Source of the DNA: Loxodes magnus
Lineage: Eukaryota; Ciliophora; Karyorelictea; Loxodida; Loxodidae
Direction of reading: 5' to 3'
DNA: 64,000 bases
NCBI GenBank assembly: GCA_946699065.1
Contig: CAMPDV010000244.1
Span: forward strand, 372,001-436,000
Position numbers and translations under genes: made by a program
The notes under the pieces: model-generated
What the model saw: only the letters and a program-made list of their open reading frames with translations
Databases searched by the model: none
What the model was told of the DNA's origin: nothing
Shown here: in pieces, positions 50,301 through 60,616 of the stretch
How the letters are laid out: every line of letters starts with the position of its first letter
How positions within the stretch are numbered: position 1 is the first letter of the stretch

Positions 50301-50500
50301 ATTTTCCAATCCGAAAATAGTCAGAATAGATATATTTTAGAATAAAATGAATTCATAAAAAACTACTTCCTAAAAGAAATCTAATTATTTAACAAAATGA
50401 CGAATTTTTATAAGAAATATTGAACTAAGAAAAACTTGGAAACTACAATGATGATGAAGAGGAAGATAAAACAGATATGGAGTAAGATAATTGATAAAGA
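47400..50500 (+). mobile_element. LINE ORF2 with endonuclease end, RT and C-terminal knuckle
   Basis: Endonuclease end near 47725 (TDNFPVLLSLHI, equivalent of SDH). Linker IDSINGNYRVEQYNYIKHVL. RT: SVDGIKAELTK near 48496, FIDVEKMFDIIDRQLLFDRL at 48870-48930, VLQGSQHGSVLAIIFYDIAI at 49045-49105, catalytic AWEDDLILIS near 49170 (ADD replaced by EDD), TLGYKF-like block near 49390. The C-terminal knuckle CNCGELDKFEHIEQC lies at 50170-50214 and the frame ends acidic (EDKTDMEQDN) at TGA 50492-50494. Several frame changes, so inactive. The preserved 3' half shares CxC-H-C with the copy at 15150. Confidence 0.8.
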
Positions 50501-50584
50501 TATATACTAAACTTAAGTATTACTTATATGTAAATATAGTAAAAACATATTTATTATTATTGATACACCATTTTTTTAAAACCG

Positions 50585-51075
50585 CCATAGTTGTTCGAAG
50601 GTGAACAGCAAGGACATCTTCATCAGAGGTTGGGGAAGTTAAGTATCCATAATCGACTTTATGTCTTCCTCTGCTTTGGCTTGGCCTCGAGACATCTGAT
50701 AGTTTGACCTTTGGCACTGACTTATTTTAATTTTTAATTCTTGAACGAAAAAGAAATAATATTGCGAGCTTCATCAGAGGTGAGGAATTTAAGTACCCAT
50801 AATTGACACATGTCGTCCTCTGCTTTGGTGATGCAATGAAACACAATCTTGCCATGTCCTTGGACCTCCAGCAAGTATTAAAGATTACGAGTATTCTGAA
50901 ATTATATCAGTATTGAACATTTTTATCAGTACTGAACAAGTTTTATCAGTATCTGATAATTTTATCACTAACAAACATTCTTGTCGGTATGAAACGTTTT
51001 TTTTAAAAGAGCTGCGCACCAACGAGAGTGCTACGCGCTCTATAATCAAATTTATTTATTTATTATTATTTATTT
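50585..51075 (+). mobile_element. SINE-like element S2, copy 2, with S1-type tail
   Basis: The body matches 39440-39910: head TAGTTGTTCGAAGGTGAACA, dimeric CTTCATCAGAGGT / CCTCTGCTTTGG units at 50610-50700 and 50770-50850, then TTATCAGTACTGAACA-type repeats. At 51007 it joins AGAGCTGCGCACCAACGAGA, GTGCTACGCGCTCTATAATC and TTTATTTATT, the exact 3' tail of S1. So two different bodies carry the same tail, as seen when SINEs adopt the 3' end recognised by a partner LINE. Confidence 0.75.
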
Positions 51076-51719
51076 ATTTTTAAATGTTATAAACTTAATT
51101 ATAACGAGGCTAAACATTTCGAGGAAATAATAAATGAAACTATATAAGAAATTTCTTAAAAATAGCATAATTTGTAAGGATAAATCACTTAGATTTACTA
51201 AGAAACCATATTCGCTAATATTTTTTATTTTAAGACAAATTTAGGTGATTACTAAATAGCTATTTAATACTTTACTATAGGTAATGAGTGACATCCTTCT
51301 AGATTTGATTCTATATATTAAAGTAAATTTTAAAGAAAGCAAGAAAAAGAGAAAAATAAAGAATTCTTAGTTTAATTATTAGCTTCATTTAAAAGAAATG
51401 AGTAAGTATCTTAAGCATCTCACATTAAGATAATAACCTGAAAAATTAAAATAACTTAAGACTTTGCTTAGCAGATATATTTGAATAAATTAAAAAATAT
51501 TATTTAATTTACTAGCTTTTAGAGTAGCATACTAAAATATATCTATAATAGCTCTGTTCTAAAGATGATACTCACTAACATTCTTCTTTCTAATTTTTTT
51601 AATTTTCTCTTGTATCAAACGAATAATATTTCTATAATGATAGATTAGAAATAAATTTTAACTTGTATTGAAACGCATCTATTTAAAATATTTCTTAAGA
51701 CATTCCAAATTTAAAACAT

Positions 51720-52127
51720 AAGATTATAGAGCGCGTAGCTCCTTATTGACGCGTAGTTCTTTCAATATTAATATTTAATATTAAGAAAATGTTCTCATGT
51801 TTCTTTGTAAAATTCTAGTAGTCCATTGAATCATGTCAATTTCTCCAAATGGGGAATCTACTCATTAAATGTTATTCTCGAATCTTGAATTAAATGCTCC
51901 AGTCTTCTTGAATTTAGTCCAAATAAGAATTAGTTATTAAGTCATTAATTAGAAAGCCCGTCAGTCAAACTTTCATGCTGCTAGCGAGAACCCTCAGACA
52001 AGTTAGGCTTTTTCTTCCGAACTTATCTACTTTTCCCTGTGGTGGCATCTAGTGCGAGATTACTCGCAATGCAATATAAACTGCACCAGATTTTCTACTA
52101 GGTCTCCTGATGGTATCCAACATCCAT
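51720..52127 (-). mobile_element. SINE-like or ORF-bearing element S3 with S1-type tail
   Basis: On the minus strand the start ATGGATGTTGGATACCATCA (52127) opens a frame with GC-richer sequence (LALDATTGKSRQVRKKKP, LEHLIQDSRITFNEQIPHLE) that reads acceptably to about 51790. The 3' end AACTACGCGTCAATAAGGAG then CTACGCGCTCTATAATC is a variant of the S1/S2 tail hairpin. It may be a short ORF1-type element that shares that tail. No knuckle is seen. Confidence 0.5.
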
Positions 52128-52488
52128 TTTATTATAATTAATAATTAAAATATTTTCATTCACTAAGAATAGCGAAATTGCTTATTAAGTGTATAGTTAG
52201 CATTATCAATAGAGATAATTTTCACTTTTACGAAAGTAGCATTTTTTCTATATTATTTTATTAATTTTTTAAAGTTTAAAGAGTCAGTGAAAAGTTTTTA
52301 GAATGGTTTTCTATAAGTAAAATCAAAATTTTTAAAATTACATAAAAGAAATATATCAAAAGTAAGATTGATTTACTATGTAAAGCAACATAACACTATA
52401 TATTTATAAATTATAAAAAAGAACATTAAGAACTAAAATGCTTTTTTAAATAAATGAAATTTATTATTATTATATGAATAAAGAAAAA

Positions 52489-53200
52489 ATGACAAATTTC
52501 ATGCAATAAGTCTCTTCTTAAAAGGATTCATATTAATCAAAATATGATTAATAAAAAGTACTTTAAGAACTAAGGCTATGCAATTACAAAATTTTAAACT
52601 CCTAAGAACAGTATAAGAACTAAAAAGAAAAATAGAATATCTGATGATTAACTCACAAGAGAAAAAATTGAAAATAAACATTCAGGAAATATCAGAATAG
52701 AAAAATTCAACCAATTCTCAGAGTTAACTGAAAGCATATTCTTATAAAAATATAAGTGAATGATTTGATGGATGTTGAGCAACAGCCCATAACAGTTTTC
52801 ATTCCATATCGGAAAATAATGAGATGCTGGTACTTCAAGCGACCAGGGCACAAAGCAAGAAGCTGTTTCCAATTTTAATAAAAATAAAATAAAATAATAA
52901 AAAACTAATGGGAAAATATTTTCAGGATCTATTGCAATTAAGAAGGTAAACAGTATAGAAAAAAATACTACAGCTAAAGAGTGAAACTCCTTATATCTAA
53001 TAGGCGGTTAACGAATTTAATAAAAAGTAACTGGAATTCGACCTATCGGAAAAGATTAGAAATAACAATCTAAAAATCACCAAGATTCATGTTAGACAAA
53101 ATCCAGACAGATTTGAAGTTGATACTTATATCTAACTTTAAACTTAAAAGTGGCTAACCTAAAAATGGCAGACCCTTTATAATCTATTATTTATTTATAT
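52489..53200 (+). mobile_element. ORF1-only element, sister of the 1.7-kb copy
   Basis: Same order as 1678-2385 and very similar in sequence: CATGCAATAAGTCTCTTCTT at the start, FNQFSELTESIFL, DLMDVEQQPITV-like box, knuckle CWYFKRPGHKARSC near 52826-52868 (second Cys to Phe), NGKIFSGSIAIKKVN, and PDRFEV near 53105. The 3' end AAAAATGGCAGACCCTTTAT is a decayed hairpin. Frame changes make it inactive. Confidence 0.7.
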
Positions 53201-53392
53201 TAAAATTTTAAAAAGCTTTTAATTAAATAAATAGATATTCTTGCTTTATTGGAAGTAAATTATAAGGATTCTTTAAATCAGTTATTTTAATCTTTTTCAT
53301 AAATATTTTCATATAAAAAATGATATTACTTTTCCTGAAATTATGCCAAAAAATGATTTAAAAGTCAATAAATTAAAATATTATATAAAAAA

Positions 53393-53965
53393 TAAAAAAT
53401 TTTTTGCAAAAAGTCTATTCTAAGCAGGATCCGTGTCAATCAAATTATGATTAGTAAAATTTACTTTACGAACTCAAAATTATCCAATAGGAGAATTTTA
53501 AACTTTTAAGAAAGGAATAAGAACTTGAAGAAAAATCACATACCTGAGTTCTAACACTTAAGAATAAAAAACTAAAATTAAATAATACTCAAATATCAGA
53601 ATCGAATAATTAGAAAAAATTTTACCAATTCGCAGAGTTGACCGAAAGTATATTTCTTTAAAATATATTGAGGAATGACCCGATGGATGTAGAACCTGAA
53701 GATCAACCAGAAAAAAATATCTTTTATAAGAGAAAAAAATGCTAATATTGCAGGAGATTTGGATATATACTAGGAAACTACGGATATTTCAAACCAAAAC
53801 AATAAAAGAAAATTTAAAATAATGATAATCTTTTAGTAATTTATATTGCTCTCAAGAAGGGCCATTATACAGGAAAAAAATGTACAAAGAGAGGAAAATA
53901 TTGACGGATATCACTCTTGCTCAGCAAAAAGAAAATATAATATGAAAGAAATTAAATTTGACTGA
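53393..53965 (+). mobile_element. ORF1-only element, knuckle-degenerate subfamily
   Basis: The 5' signature TTTTGCAAAAAGTCTATTCT is at 53400. Then come FYQFAELTESIFLQ, RNDPMDVEPEDQPEKNIFY and the knuckle variant CQYCRRFGYILGNYGYF near 53742-53792, which pairs with the 13330 copy (CQYCRRIGNMVRQYWYF). It lies head-to-tail behind the 52489 copy, 190 bp away. The 3' hairpin is not recognised. Confidence 0.6.
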
Positions 53966-53969
53966 AGCA

Positions 53970-55270
53970 GTATATTTCAATAAAAAGGGTTAACGTAGTA
54001 AATCCAGATATGTATTAAAAGAAAATAATCGGGAAAATTACTGGAAATAAAATATTTTACAAAATTAATAAAATTTAAAGTGATGAATCTGATTGAAAAT
54101 AGAAATAAATTTAACTCATTGTCATTATAAAATATTTTATAAATATGAATTATTTTCACTATCTAAATATGTAATTTTATTCTACTGAATTAATAATTTA
54201 TTTTTTAATATTTAAAATTTTTCAAAATAAAGCAAAAAATATTTTCAAATATAAAAAATTTCTATTTCAGTTTGCTTCTTTTATCTAGAAATTAAAAAAT
54301 GTAGTCCATTTCCAAAATGTCTTCTACTGCAAAAATCAAATTTTTAATTTTAAAAAACATAAATCTAAAATCTTTCAAATAAAAACATTCTTATAAATAG
54401 AAATTATCAAAAATAAAAATATTTTTAAAATCAAATATTTTTTCACAATAAAATAAATGTACAAAATTTTTCTTTTCAGTATGTCTTTTTTATTCTGAAT
54501 CTAAAAAATTTAATCTGTCCACGAAATGTCTTCTTTTGTCAATTTCTGTGGAAAAACAGATTAAAAATTTTATAAAGTGTGGCATTGACATCTTTCAAAA
54601 TCTAAAATATTTTTTAAATCAAATAAATATTTTAAAAAAATGTCCAAAAAACAAAAAAATTCACAAATACAAAAAAATTTTACAAATAGAACAAATTTCA
54701 AAAAATAATTGTAAAAGAAAATTTAAATACTAAATTACAAATTAATCTCATCTTTAATTTAAAATATTAAAAAAATCATTCATAAATTTTTTGTAGAAGT
54801 TTTAGCTGCTTCTTTAAATTTTTAAATGATTTAAAAATAATTAGAACCTTAAAAATTAAATTTTTTATCCATGAATTTCAACTCTCTTTTTTTATAAACC
54901 GTGATTTTTATATAAATTAATAACATAAATTTTTTTAATTCCAAACAAAAAATATATATTAAACATTTTACAAAAACCTTAGTAATTTTCACCTTTTCTT
55001 AAACATAAAACGCTTAACTAATATTATTAAATTAACTCTTATTAAAATTAACTTTACAATTAAAAAATATATATACTTTTTAAAATTAATTATACTTATT
55101 ATATTTACTTATTTAATACTCCTTAATGACTTAAAATTCTTTTAATATAAACTTAATATTTTTTAAATTTAAAATTTAATATAGTTTTAAAATTCATAAA
55201 ACCATAAATCAACTCTTTAACAAATAATCCCTTACACTCTCACTCCCCTCAATATCCTCAAAACTACAAT
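53970..55270. other. AT-rich spacer with a weak direct repeat
   Basis: Mostly featureless. Two stretches resemble each other with an offset of about 210 bp: TTTCTATTTCAGTTTGCTTC ... AAATGTCTTCT at 54260-54330 and TTTCTTTTCAGTATGTCTTT ... AAATGTCTTCT at 54465-54535. A 65-codon plus-strand frame at 54536-54733 is open in the standard code, but I do not support it as a gene. Confidence 0.4.
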
Positions 55271-55273
55271 TCT

Positions 55274-57445
55274 TCACCTATACAGATACCTTTTAAACTA
55301 ACTCACTCTAACTCCAATCCTATGTATTTAAACACTTACACTCTTCTCCAAATAATTAAACTCCAAACCTCTTAACAATCCCGATATACTCCCCTTCCTC
55401 AAAAAAGTGTCTTCACCACAAGATAATATTCAATTATTGTCCGCACTCAATGCCAACAAACATACTCCACCTTCATGTCCTCGTAAAGTTACCATTTTCT
55501 CTCCAGATTAATAACTCCATATTCGTATAGTACCGTCATAAGATCCAGATATTATATACTTATTATCACTTGTTATTACCAAACTTCACACACCATCAGT
55601 ATGCCCCTATAAAGTCCTTATACACTATCCCGTAGAGAAGTCCCATATCTTAATAGTCTTATCTTTAGAACCCGATATTATTCACTTATTATCCGATGTC
55701 AAAATTACCGATCCAATTCCGTCTGCATGTCCTGAACACGTACGAATAAGCTAACCAGTTGAGAAAGACCAGATCTTTATCGTTCTATCTGAAGATGCTG
55801 ATATGATTCATTTCTAGTCACTTGAGATGACTACCTAGTTAACTTCATCTGAATGACCAGTCAAAGTTCTTAGGAGATTTCCAGTTTGGAAATTCCAGAT
55901 CTTGATAGTTTTATCATAAGATGCTGATATTATATAGTTAGAGTCTGAGGAGATGGCTACCGAGTAAACGGAATATTTATGATCCATCAAATTTCTTAGG
56001 AGATTTCCCGTCTAGAAATCCCATATTTTAATCGTTTTATCATCAGATGCTGATATAATATAGTTAGAATCACTGGAGATGGCTACAGATAAAACTGAAT
56101 CCTTATGGCCCGTCAAAGTTCTTAAGAGATTTCTAGTCTGGAAATCCCAGATCTTGATTGTTTCATCGTAAGATGCTGATATAATTCATTTTTAATCTGG
56201 GGAGATTACTACAGAGTTGATTCCATCAGTGTGACTTGATAAAATAAAATCTTAATCAGGCATTTCTAATTATACGTTAGTTAAATTAGCTTTATTAAAG
56301 TTACAGTTTACTAATTTCGCATTCTTTAAATTGACATCCTATAAATTCGCATTTCTTAAATTGCAGTCTTAGAATATCACATCACTCAAATCCGCACCTC
56401 TTATCCTAATTCCCTCAAAATTCTTTTAACTAAATACAGGATTCATATTCTTCAATATTGTTATCGCATTCGCTGCTGCCTACTCTATCTCCTAACTTTT
56501 CTTCGATAACTCCACAACTTCATTCAATTTCTTTATAAATCTCTAATCGGAGTTTTTAACGAATTAATTCATCACACTATGATCTTAACAAATACTTTTC
56601 TTATTCAATGGATTCTCTCTTAATTTTGCAATGGAAATCACTTAGGATGAGAATCTTTTCACAAAGCTTTAAACATTCTCACTTGTAAATACCTGAAACT
56701 CATATCGTTCCTTTTCAAACAAAAATTAAGCTGTTAACATAGATAAACTTTGTCCTTCTAATATTTAATTGCTTGTTTTGTCTTAAACATATTTAATTGC
56801 CTGGAAGCATGATTCTGATAAACTCAAAGCTAGCTCACTCTCATTATATTCTTCAATTTCTACTTGTTTGTACGCTTAAATCCTCTAATTAGTAATTTTA
56901 TACTTGGTTTACACTTGATTTAGCATATTTATTCTTTCCTCATGCTACTTAATAGATTCAGAAGCGCCATTAAATACTTTTTCTAAACTCACTATTTAAC
57001 CTCTTAAATCCTCAATTATTTAAACTCCTTACTTTATTTCTCCTAGTAATACCTCACACATATCTTTAGTTTTTTAATGGCATATCTACTTGATGATATT
57101 ATAGAAAAATTTTTACACTTTTAATATAACTTTTTAGCACATTATATACTTCATTTAGCAAACATTAAAACGCTATTATCAAAAATTAAATTGCAATTCT
57201 AACTTTGCCTCTTACTTGAAATTATTAAGCTACTTTTAGAAACTTTCAGTAGCTACAAAGTCCTTTAGATCTGTAACTTTCCCTTTGAATACTTTCTTAT
57301 GAGTTTTACAAACAAACTGATCATCATAGTCTAGCACAGTACTAATACAATGAGCGCAAATGATACATCCACATTGAAGTATTTTCGGTATTATTTTTAC
57401 AGAATCATAAGAATTTTAGCAACGTTAACAATTGCTATAATCCAT
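55274..57445 (-). CDS. RING / coiled-coil / pentapeptide / WD40 protein
   Basis: Intact gene of about 723 residues from ATG 57445-57443 to TGA 55276-55274. Residues 6-55 form a RING-like zinc finger (CQRCQNSY, QCGCIICAHCIS, FVCKTH). A helical Gln/Lys/Glu-rich region follows to about 345, then pentapeptide repeats (GADLSDVIFQDCNLRNANLQ) and seven WD40 blades with the signature IISASYDKTIKIW-F-TG-LLRTLTGH. At least six inner TGA codons sit at Trp (for example DQKWIISAS, DGVWSLVIT), and dozens of TAA/TAG at Gln. RING suggests ubiquitin-ligase activity; WD40 and pentapeptide parts would bind targets. That role is inferred. It is the intact paralogue of 18948-21048. Confidence 0.9.
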
Positions 57446-57534
57446 TTATAAATTTAAAATACAAAAGCAATAAATTTAAATATTATACTATAAAATAAAT
57501 AGCCAATTGAACAAACTAAAGAGAAATATTTTAG

Positions 57535-57800
57535 GAAAAAATGTTACATCTGCAGGAGAACAGACCACCTATGGAGACGATGCTGGAAGAGAAAGAAGAT
57601 TTAATAGAAAATATGGAATGACCTAACCTAATTTTACTCAACCAGGAATGGAGAAATTTATAAGAAGAAAGCAAGCTATATGAAGAGACATCCATTCCGA
57701 AAACTTGACAGTGAAGGGAGGAGAAGACCACCTAGAGATCAAGTTCCTATTGGTTGGATAGGGAAGTAGGAAGCTCTTAAGTAGACGATCCTTCTTTAAC
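57535..57800 (+). mobile_element. ORF1-type 3' fragment with well-kept CCHC knuckle
   Basis: The plus strand reads CYICRRTDHLWRRCWK, a perfect C-x2-C-x4-H-x4-C knuckle, at 57547-57594, then YSTRNGEIYKKKASYM (family GKIYRK box) and an Arg/Pro/Gly-rich tail (SEGRRRPPRDQVPIGW). It is GC-richer than other copies and uses few TAA/TAG. The N-terminal half is absent. It starts 90 bp upstream of the divergent RING/WD40 gene. A minus-strand ORF over the same bases is a shadow. Confidence 0.6.
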
Positions 57801-58103
57801 ACTTTAATTTAATTTAATAAATAAACATTAAATATTAAAACATTATTTTTTTATAAATTAAACAACATACTTTATAAAAAATAATGATACAATAATAAAA
57901 TTTATTATCATAACAAACAAATAAATATCCAAAAATAAAACTAAGGAAAATCAATAATTACAAATAATTAAAAGATAAGTATAATAGAAAAATGTTAAAG
58001 CATAACTATTAAAAACTTAGCTTATATAAAAGTAAACTCTAGCAAATTGCTCTTTTTAATATAAACAGTTTGAAATAATATTAATTGTAGTTTATAGTGA
58101 TAA

Positions 58104-60616
58104 ATGAAAATTATTAAAAAATTATTAAACTCAAAAGTAAATTTTTAATTTATAAAAATAAATAATTATTATAAAACGGAAACATTTCAAAGTAGCTAAT
58201 TTAAACTCTTAGCAACTCTTCTTTATCTAATAATAAAGAAACTGTTATCTTTTAAAAAAGCATAAGCTGATGTTTACATCTTCACAAATCTAGAATTTGG
58301 AAACGCTTAAACTGAAGTAAATAAACTGATTAGCCAATTTAATAAAAAATGCTAAAAAGTTAAAAAGCTTTGCTAAAGCCTTAGTAGTCAGCCATCTGAC
58401 CTATTCTATCAGCTTGTCTTTATTAGTTTGTCTTGAATTCCTACTAGGCTTAGTTAGGCGGTGTAGCACTTCATTAGTGCACCATCCTTTAATATTCGGA
58501 ATAGTTTTGGTCTTGCATTTAGCGTTCCTAATTATTTATCCAAGGATTAAGATTTGAATTAAAGAATTTTTTTCTATAAATTTTTCCGCTTTATGTTGGA
58601 TATATCCTAAATAGTTTTCTAAAAATATCTTATTTATTCTTTCTTTAAATTTCGCTTAGTTAGTAGCAGTATTTTCATTGGTGTTATTTATTGCAAACGT
58701 AGCATTTTATTCTTCTTTTAAACTATTATTCCTGTAACACTTATTTAATTTAAATTTACTACTTATTTTAAATAAACGTTTATTTTTTATTTTAATTTGA
58801 GGCTTCATTTTCTATTTCCATAGGATCTGATTAATTCTGTTAAATCGAAAATGGCTTTACCTGAATTTATTATTAAATTTAAAGAATTCTTTGTTCCAGT
58901 TTGTTTTCTATTTCTTATGATGATTAATATTGTTTCTCTAGTAAAGACGTTATTAGTTTTTCTAATTTTTCTACTTTATCAGTGAGGTATCTATTTTTAA
59001 ACATAAACTCTTTTAATGACTTAGATAATATTTCTATTTGAGTTTGTGTATGAAGTTTTTTTAATTCTGGATTTCCAAGTGGTTAATGTTCGTCATATCA
59101 ATCATATTTTTCACTTTCACTCATTTTAATTATTTCACTTTTTTATTTTTTAGAGAACTTTCCTGTTTAAATATTTTGTTCAAAGTTCTGTTATTTTTTA
59201 GAAGCCATTTTATATATATATGATAAATACTAAAAGGAGTAACAATAGAAAATAAGCACTTTTTTTAGGGTACAACTAAGATAACTTGAATAATCCTTAG
59301 AGCAATATCACCAGTTGAAGGACATTTTAAAAGTTGAGAAATATACTAATCAAAAGAAAACGAATTTAGCCGCCACAACTTAACAAAAGGTATAAGAAAT
59401 ATATTTGGAAAATGAAATAGACAGAAAAATAATAAAGATATTTAAGAACAAAAATATTAAAATGAGTAAAAATGAAAATAATGAAGGAAATATAGAATAT
59501 TGCATATTTGGTATAATAAAGAATAATACTAAAATTAAATTATTTAATTAAAAGAATTAAGAAAATAAAAATCTAAATAATGTTGAAAAACATATAAGTG
59601 TAAGCTTAAGTTATTGAAGCGTTGGATAAAATGTAATTAGGAATAAGAGTTGATAGTTAAAATTAGTTCTTAAATTAGAATTAAAGAAGTTGAATGGTGA
59701 ATATAAAATCTATAAAATAATAAAATGATTGTTAATAAAAAATGAATATCAGTTTTAAGTAATTAAATTATTATAAGTAAAAATGATGCAGTAATGGAAT
59801 AATAAAAATATATATAAATAAAAGTTATAAGAAACTAAAGTTTAAAATAAAAATGAAATACTAAAACCTAAATACTAAAATAAATAAAAATAGTTAAAAT
59901 ATAATTAATTTATTTTCGGAAAAAAGCAAAATAATTCTAAAGAGATAGGAATTTAAACAGATTGTATTATCCAATATAATAATTAAACTGAATAAACTGA
60001 TGAAGTGAATTAAATATATTAAATAGATAAATTTTAAGAATAGTTTAGAAATCAATCATTAGTTTATTAAAAATCCAGTTAATTTACAATAATCGTTTTA
60101 GATTCTTCGACATAAACAAACTCGAATGATAATTTAGATTTTTCTTAATCTAGATTATAGGATATTTAAAAAGAACTTTAGTTATATAAAAAATAATTAT
60201 CTAGATTTGAATACATTTCGTAATTATATTACGAAAAATCTTAATAAAAGAAGATTATTTAGCTTGAATTATTTCAAAATATCAAATTAGTAGAATTTGA
60301 AACATAAAGTTTCAAGGAGAATTATAACAAAAAAGTATGGATTTTCAAATATCGATATCTTAAAAGCATAATAAGATTGAACATTTAAAAAATTGTAACA
60401 TATAATAACTACTAACCATAGAAAAATGTAATGTAGAAATATAAAAACAAAATTATCTCAAATTTTGAGAATTAGTAGATAATTCTAGCTAAACAGATAT
60501 ATTAAGCTAAAATAAAAAAATTTAGGCAGATTAAAATCTTAAAATAAAATATAATGCTGAAAATAAAATTATCTAAACTATTAATTTGTAACGTATAACA
60601 TATTTTATTAAAGTGA
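58104..60616 (+). CDS. Coiled-coil, TQT-motif protein split by a mobile element
   Basis: Left part from ATG 58104 to about 58354: KKLLSFKKAQADVYIFTNLE, GNAQTEVNKLISQFNKKCQK. The right part resumes at 59222 in matching phase: KYQKEQQQKISTFFRVQLRQ, LEQSLEQYHQLKDILKVEK, NEIDRKIIKIFKNKNIKMSK, GIQTDCIIQYNNQTEQTDEV, VLDSSTQTNSNDNLDFSQSR, LQDIQKELQLYKKQLSRFEY, down to TGA 60614-60616. No domain is recognised. The coiled coils and GIQTD / SSTQTN boxes resemble cytoskeletal or centriolar proteins and dynein-light-chain-binding TQT motifs, which is inference. Sequence right of the next element (61250-61880) may be its former C-terminus. In this copy the gene is interrupted unless the element is removed. 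Confidence 0.55.
58355..59215 (-). mobile_element. ORF1-only element inserted in a coding region
   Basis: Nearly identical to 34400-35270, with the ATG at 59208-59206 and the same MASKKLQNFEQ start, SDPMEIENEA box, CYVCNKQHQWKYC knuckle and structured 3' end. The flanks read AAATGCTAAAAAG on the left (58341-58353) and AAATACTAAAAGG on the right (59225-59237), which looks like a 13-bp target-site duplication with two mismatches. In both, the codons read K-C/Y-Q-K, so the host frame is kept across the site. This supports a fairly recent insertion, or a sequence that is cut out in the somatic genome. Confidence 0.8.

Noticed and set aside
54536-54733. 65-codon Lys/Asn-rich plus-strand ORF
   Set aside because: Low-complexity AT-rich sequence with no motif; its TAA end would be sense in this code.
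57531-57731. Minus-strand ORF beside the RING/WD40 gene
   Set aside because: The plus strand of the same bases encodes a perfect zinc knuckle and the ORF1 GKIYRK-type box, so the minus frame is a shadow.
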